From the IMG/VR virus record IMGVR_UViG_3300025669_000894, positions 1 to 22,332 of that record: DNA of 22,332 nt. One strand, written 5' to 3'. Shown piece after piece: positions 19,108 to 22,332 of the stretch (the first letter of the stretch is position 1; every line of letters begins with the position of its first letter). The notes under the pieces are model-generated. The model saw only the letters and a list, made by a program, of their open reading frames with translations. It was not told the origin of the DNA and did no database searches. The stretch comes from a virus. Position numbers and translations under genes: made by a program.

Positions 19108-20398
19108 GCCAAATAGTAGACATGCCCCCGAGTTCGGCATCAATTTTGGCCCGGTGCGCTAAGAATCTATTAGGCGAGCCGCCGTGATGATCAGGAGCAT
19201 AGCCTATGCAACGTGCATAGGCTGTCTCTTGATTTACGCAGGCATCAAAACACAACATAGTAAATTGCTTGACGCCCAGTTTCTTAGCTATCCTGATAGC
19301 GCATAAGACTGTTAGCGAACTGGAACTCATCTCCAGATCTACCGGATGGAAGATGATTTTATCCTTGAAGTCCGAGTAGAAATGTCTTGACTGATAGGCC
19401 ACAAACAACTTGCCTCTGGCAGGTCTACATGTACCCTGCAAACTAGTATCCTGTTGCGCGCCGTACACAGGATTTGGTAGATTCAAGCTTTCTACCTTGT
19501 GTATAGCATCATTCATCGCAATAACGGGCCACTTGCGATTAGAGAAATCCGCAGTAGATAGTTCATCTAAGCTTGGACCTTTCCCCACCAAGTAACAACC
19601 CCGCCTCTCAAAGTATTCCCTTTCGCTCCCAAACAGTTGCGATCCCTCGGAATTAGGGTACCATCTCAGCGTACCCGGCACCCTCGTGTACCGAAGATCC
19701 AAATACTCCGTGACTTGTTTGTTGCTTCGTGGAATCCAGATAGTACCATCTGCGGCTCTTCGAATCCGCATACCATATAATTCTGTGGGGACATCCTTGA
19801 AGGTATGTACGAACTTCTCTTCTGGCATATTCACGGTCTCCTTAAATCTGCGGCTGGCTTGATTATGTGTGATGATGGGTGTAGTATCACCTATACCCAT
19901 ATCTTTGTCAAAGATCTTACAATAGATGGCGGGAATATTCGCAATCGTAAGTTCCCCAATCATGAAATATTTAGCCAACACACCGGCTAAAATACGCTGA
20001 TCCCATACCGTAGGGGAATTCTTCTGGGCTGCTACCCATAATCCCACTAATTGTCGCGCCCGTTCGGTATTTTTCAGAAAAATCGTGCCACTAAGTAGTT
20101 CTTTACCGTCTTTATAGTGGACGCCAATATCCGCTTCGAGTTCTCTGAAATAATCTAACGACCCGGTCACGGTAGCATCGGCGTCGATATACAGAATATT
20201 GTCTGTTGGGAACAACTTCAGCATGTCAGCCAGAAACTCGGGCTTAATCCCGCAGTTTGATACCCAATCTCCGCGTGACGGGTAGCCAGCTATATGATGC
20301 TTAACACCATTTTCTAGCAACGAGGCCCGTAATAGTTCTACTTCTTGCTGGTATGGCGTATCTATTGTATAGAAAGCTACGACACGTATGCTATTCAC
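19010..20398 (-). CDS. Two-domain glycosyltransferase: DxD GT-A domain plus GPSL-motif domain
   Basis: The product is 462 aa. The GTG at 20398 is favoured over the TTG at 20401 because AGGGGG lies at 6 bases from the former and only 3 from the latter. It overlaps the upstream glycosyltransferase stop by 8 bases. The N-terminal half has VVAFYTIDTPY, then NILYIDADATVTGSL with the DxD-like DAD at 72-74 that binds metal and nucleotide-sugar. The C-terminal half begins YLVGKGPSLDEL at about 269-280, as in the GPSL nucleotide-binding loops of sialyltransferase-like (GT42) and DUF115/MAF-type proteins; this is the less certain part. It may make or add a sugar to phage DNA, a virion protein or the host surface. 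The last 30 residues lie antisense to the exonuclease gene and may be poorly conserved. Confidence 0.75.
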   Translation of the reverse strand: MNSIRVVAFYTIDTPYQQEVELLRASLLENGVKHHIAGYPSRGDWVSNCGIKPEFLADMLKLFPTDNILYIDADATVTGSLDYFRELEADIGVHYKDGKELLSGTIFLKNTERARQLVGLWVAAQKNSPTVWDQRILAGVLAKYFMIGELTIANIPAIYCKIFDKDMGIGDTTPIITHNQASRRFKETVNMPEEKFVHTFKDVPTELYGMRIRRAADGTIWIPRSNKQVTEYLDLRYTRVPGTLRWYPNSEGSQLFGSEREYFERRGCYLVGKGPSLDELSTADFSNRKWPVIAMNDAIHKVESLNLPNPVYGAQQDTSLQGTCRPARGKLFVAYQSRHFYSDFKDKIIFHPVDLEMSSSSLTVLCAIRIAKKLGVKQFTMLCFDACVNQETAYARCIGYAPDHHGGSPNRFLAHRAKIDAELGGMSTIWLTPKLPVSRVDDIPQQSQCSPEENRAPVPSES

Positions 20399-22332
20399 CA
20401 AACACCCCCTCGGTCAAGATGGTAAATGTGTTATCATGCTCGCTACAAGTATCTTCGGACAGGAGGTTATTGTATTTTTGCGCGATATCACTACCACCAA
20501 ACCAGTGTAGACCTACTGTATCCTTGTGTAATTGGCCTAAATTATATCTACGCTCGAATACACAACGCATACGACTATACGGCCAGGGGTATACAGTATG
20601 CATCGGGATGTTATAGAAACTTAACTCCGGGTACGTTTCTTTTAAATCCTCCCAGGCAGATCTGTATGTTAGAGCCTTGCTGAATTCTGGGCCATACAGC
20701 ATCCAATAAATCGAACGGCACCCGACACACTGATACTTCTCCGGGTTATAGCAACTGTATGCAAACTTAGCTACATCCCGGAAGAATGGATTATTGGGTG
20801 TCGAAAACATAAATCCAATCAACAGATTCGTGCCATCGGAACATACCCCAGTGTTATGGCTTCCAGCTACCATACTATCGTGTAATGCATCTAGGCTACG
20901 CAGAAACAGAATATCGAAATCTGCGTACCAGCCGCCTTCTTCCGCCAGGGTCATCCATTTGAAGAAATTACTCTTATGCGATGGCCCCATTGTATCAGGT
21001 AATCTGTCGTAGTAGGCCGGCGGCTCCCAATTCTCATCGATGGTTATGGGCAACTTACGGGCTTGGTCCATATAGTCTGGCCCGGTATACGCAAAGAAAT
21101 CTTGAAAGTTGTCATTTTTCCACGGTTTCCCAGTAATTGCTGCTTGTGCCAGATGCAATGTAACTTGCCAGTTGGGATTCGTCTTACAGAAACTTTTGAG
21201 CGTAAGATACCGTAGCCAGGACAACGGGCTGCTACCCCAAAACAGATGCATGTGTCTCGGTATTTCCGACTGGGCAAGCGATTGACTGAGGATTGGCTGA
21301 TGTACCAGCTTAAGTAAATCAGTATCGGGTGCGACTGACTGCCGTGGTTGCAGTGCTGGTGCTAAAGTTGGTAGTACCTTAGCGACTGTAGCCGTGAAAG
21401 TGTTCTTATATCCGCCATAATTACCGGCATTCATGGCGCTATTATACTTCTGTGACAGTGGGTCACCACCATACCAATGTATACCTACCGTTTCATCTGG
21501 CAACTCGTGGGTTTGCTCGAACACACAATCCAAACTATTGTAGAACCAGGGGTATATCTGCTGTGTCGGTATCCGGTATACCGTAAGATCGGGATATTTG
21601 TTCTCGACCTCGGTTAGGGCCGGACGCGTAGTCAGTATTCTGCGATAATCTTTACCATATAGCATGCGGTAGATAGCATGTATACCCGCGCACTGGTACT
21701 TCGTTGGCGTGTAACAGGTATAAGCCATCTGTGCCGCGTCCTTAAAGAACGCATTATCCGGCGTCGAACACATGAATCCAATCAGTAGATTCACGCCATC
21801 GAAACAGATGCCTGTATTAACAGACCGGTTCTCCATGACTTCCGCAAGCGGATTCAGACTTTTGACATACAGTATATCTAGATCCGAGTACCAGCCACCT
21901 TGTGTAGCTAGTGTAGTCCACTTGAAGAAATTACTCTGGTGGGAGGCACAGATATCCTTAGGAGTATTCTCAAATCCAGCGGGTGGCTGCCAGTTATCAT
22001 CCAAAGTTAGCGGCAACTTATCCAATTGATTCGTATAATCCCTACCGCTGTATGCGAAGAAATCTTGAGTATTGTGTTCATCCCACGTTTTATCGGTGAT
22101 GGCTGCGCTAGATCGATGCAGTGTAGCCTGCCAGTCAGGATTTGTTGCACAGAAACTTTGTAGCGTTAGATACCGCATCCAAGACAGCGGGCTGTCGCCC
22201 CAGAAGAAATGCATATGCTTGGGGATACGGGCCTCTGGTTTCGATTTACTGGGGGCTAGAGTGACGGGGGCTACGATCGTATCCGTTGTTGGCTTCTTAT
22301 ATCTACCTATATTCTCGCGGAACTGTTGAATC
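20391..22332 (-). CDS. Partial: tandem-repeat glycosyltransferase (Gly_transf_sug/TcdA-like DxD)
   Basis: The frame is open to the right edge, so the real start lies beyond; an ATG at 22214 is inside the reading frame at a repeat boundary. Two copies of a domain of about 300 aa with a linker (repeat spacing 321 residues): HMHFFWGDSPLSWMRYLTL, then FFKWTTLATQGGWYSDLDILY with DxD, and HMHLFWGSSPLSWLRYLTL, then FFKWMTLAEEGGWYADFDILF. Both keep the DxD and the terminal HW(Y/F)GG. The 39 codons before the ATG end a further copy: NIGRYKKPTTDTIVAPVTLAP matches NYGGYKNTFTATVAKVLPTLAP after copy one. So at least three repeats are likely. The family moves sugars from nucleotide donors; the target is unknown (surface glycan, virion or DNA). 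Confidence 0.8.
   Translation of the reverse strand, partial: IQQFRENIGRYKKPTTDTIVAPVTLAPSKSKPEARIPKHMHFFWGDSPLSWMRYLTLQSFCATNPDWQATLHRSSAAITDKTWDEHNTQDFFAYSGRDYTNQLDKLPLTLDDNWQPPAGFENTPKDICASHQSNFFKWTTLATQGGWYSDLDILYVKSLNPLAEVMENRSVNTGICFDGVNLLIGFMCSTPDNAFFKDAAQMAYTCYTPTKYQCAGIHAIYRMLYGKDYRRILTTRPALTEVENKYPDLTVYRIPTQQIYPWFYNSLDCVFEQTHELPDETVGIHWYGGDPLSQKYNSAMNAGNYGGYKNTFTATVAKVLPTLAPALQPRQSVAPDTDLLKLVHQPILSQSLAQSEIPRHMHLFWGSSPLSWLRYLTLKSFCKTNPNWQVTLHLAQAAITGKPWKNDNFQDFFAYTGPDYMDQARKLPITIDENWEPPAYYDRLPDTMGPSHKSNFFKWMTLAEEGGWYADFDILFLRSLDALHDSMVAGSHNTGVCSDGTNLLIGFMFSTPNNPFFRDVAKFAYSCYNPEKYQCVGCRSIYWMLYGPEFSKALTYRSAWEDLKETYPELSFYNIPMHTVYPWPYSRMRCVFERRYNLGQLHKDTVGLHWFGGSDIAQKYNNLLSEDTCSEHDNTFTILTEGVFGE

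Noticed and set aside
20391-22214. Complete glycosyltransferase gene starting at ATG 22214
   Set aside because: The frame stays open to the window edge, and the residues before this ATG (ARIPKH) match the inter-repeat linker before the second copy (SEIPRH), so the ATG is an internal methionine at a repeat start.

Overview
The window reads as part of a tailed, double-stranded DNA bacteriophage genome or prophage. It carries a dense set of phage DNA-replication and nucleotide-metabolism genes, a phage-style tRNA, many tiny genes of unknown function, ATGA/TAATG start-stop overlaps almost throughout, and no structural or ribosomal genes. No gene identifies the host. Promoters and ribosome-binding sites look like ordinary bacterial sigma-70 and Shine-Dalgarno signals.

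Layout. (1) From 13670 down to 1 is a long leftward block. It holds a ParB-like protein with a Lys/Ala-rich tail, tRNA-Leu(UAA), a conserved-looking unknown protein, an SF2 (SNF2-like) helicase, a second ParB-like protein, a family A DNA polymerase with proofreading domain, a run of small unknown genes, a VRR-NUC nuclease, a membrane/coiled-coil protein, a NYN-type ribonuclease, a C39/papain-like cysteine peptidase, a sigma-70-like protein behind its own strong promoter, and an alanine-rich Imm-5-like gene that begins a tandem paralogue array running off the left edge. (2) From 13671 to 14106 lies a divergent control region. It contains a 52-53 bp near-perfect inverted repeat whose arms each carry an outward-facing TATAAT box, an A+T-rich core with a small hairpin, TCAG repeats, and several copies of a TGATTC/GAATCA motif. 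It is the best candidate here for a replication origin and transcription switch. (3) From 14107 to 19107 is a rightward operon: primase-SF3 helicase, a small protein, a dATP/dGTP diphosphohydrolase-like (DUF5664/MazZ-type) protein, a D12-class adenine methyltransferase and a DnaQ-like 3'-5' exonuclease. (4) From 22332 down to 19010 is a leftward glycosyltransferase pair that converges on, and overlaps, the exonuclease gene. One gene is a multi-repeat glycosyltransferase cut by the right edge. The other joins a DxD glycosyltransferase domain to a GPSL-motif second domain.

How they fit together. Polymerase, primase-helicase, SF2 helicase, VRR-NUC, DnaQ-like exonuclease and the two ParB-like proteins form a largely self-sufficient replication and DNA-handling set. 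The MazZ-like hydrolase and Dam-like enzyme point to manipulation of the dNTP pool and of DNA modification. The sigma-like protein, NYN ribonuclease and cysteine peptidase are plausible host-takeover or regulatory genes.

The most interesting points are the inverted-repeat divergent promoter/origin candidate, the (TGATTC)2 motif family shared by control regions about 12.7 kb apart, the polyprotein-like glycosyltransferase, and the alanine-repeat gene array. All functional calls rest on motifs read by eye; no database search was run.
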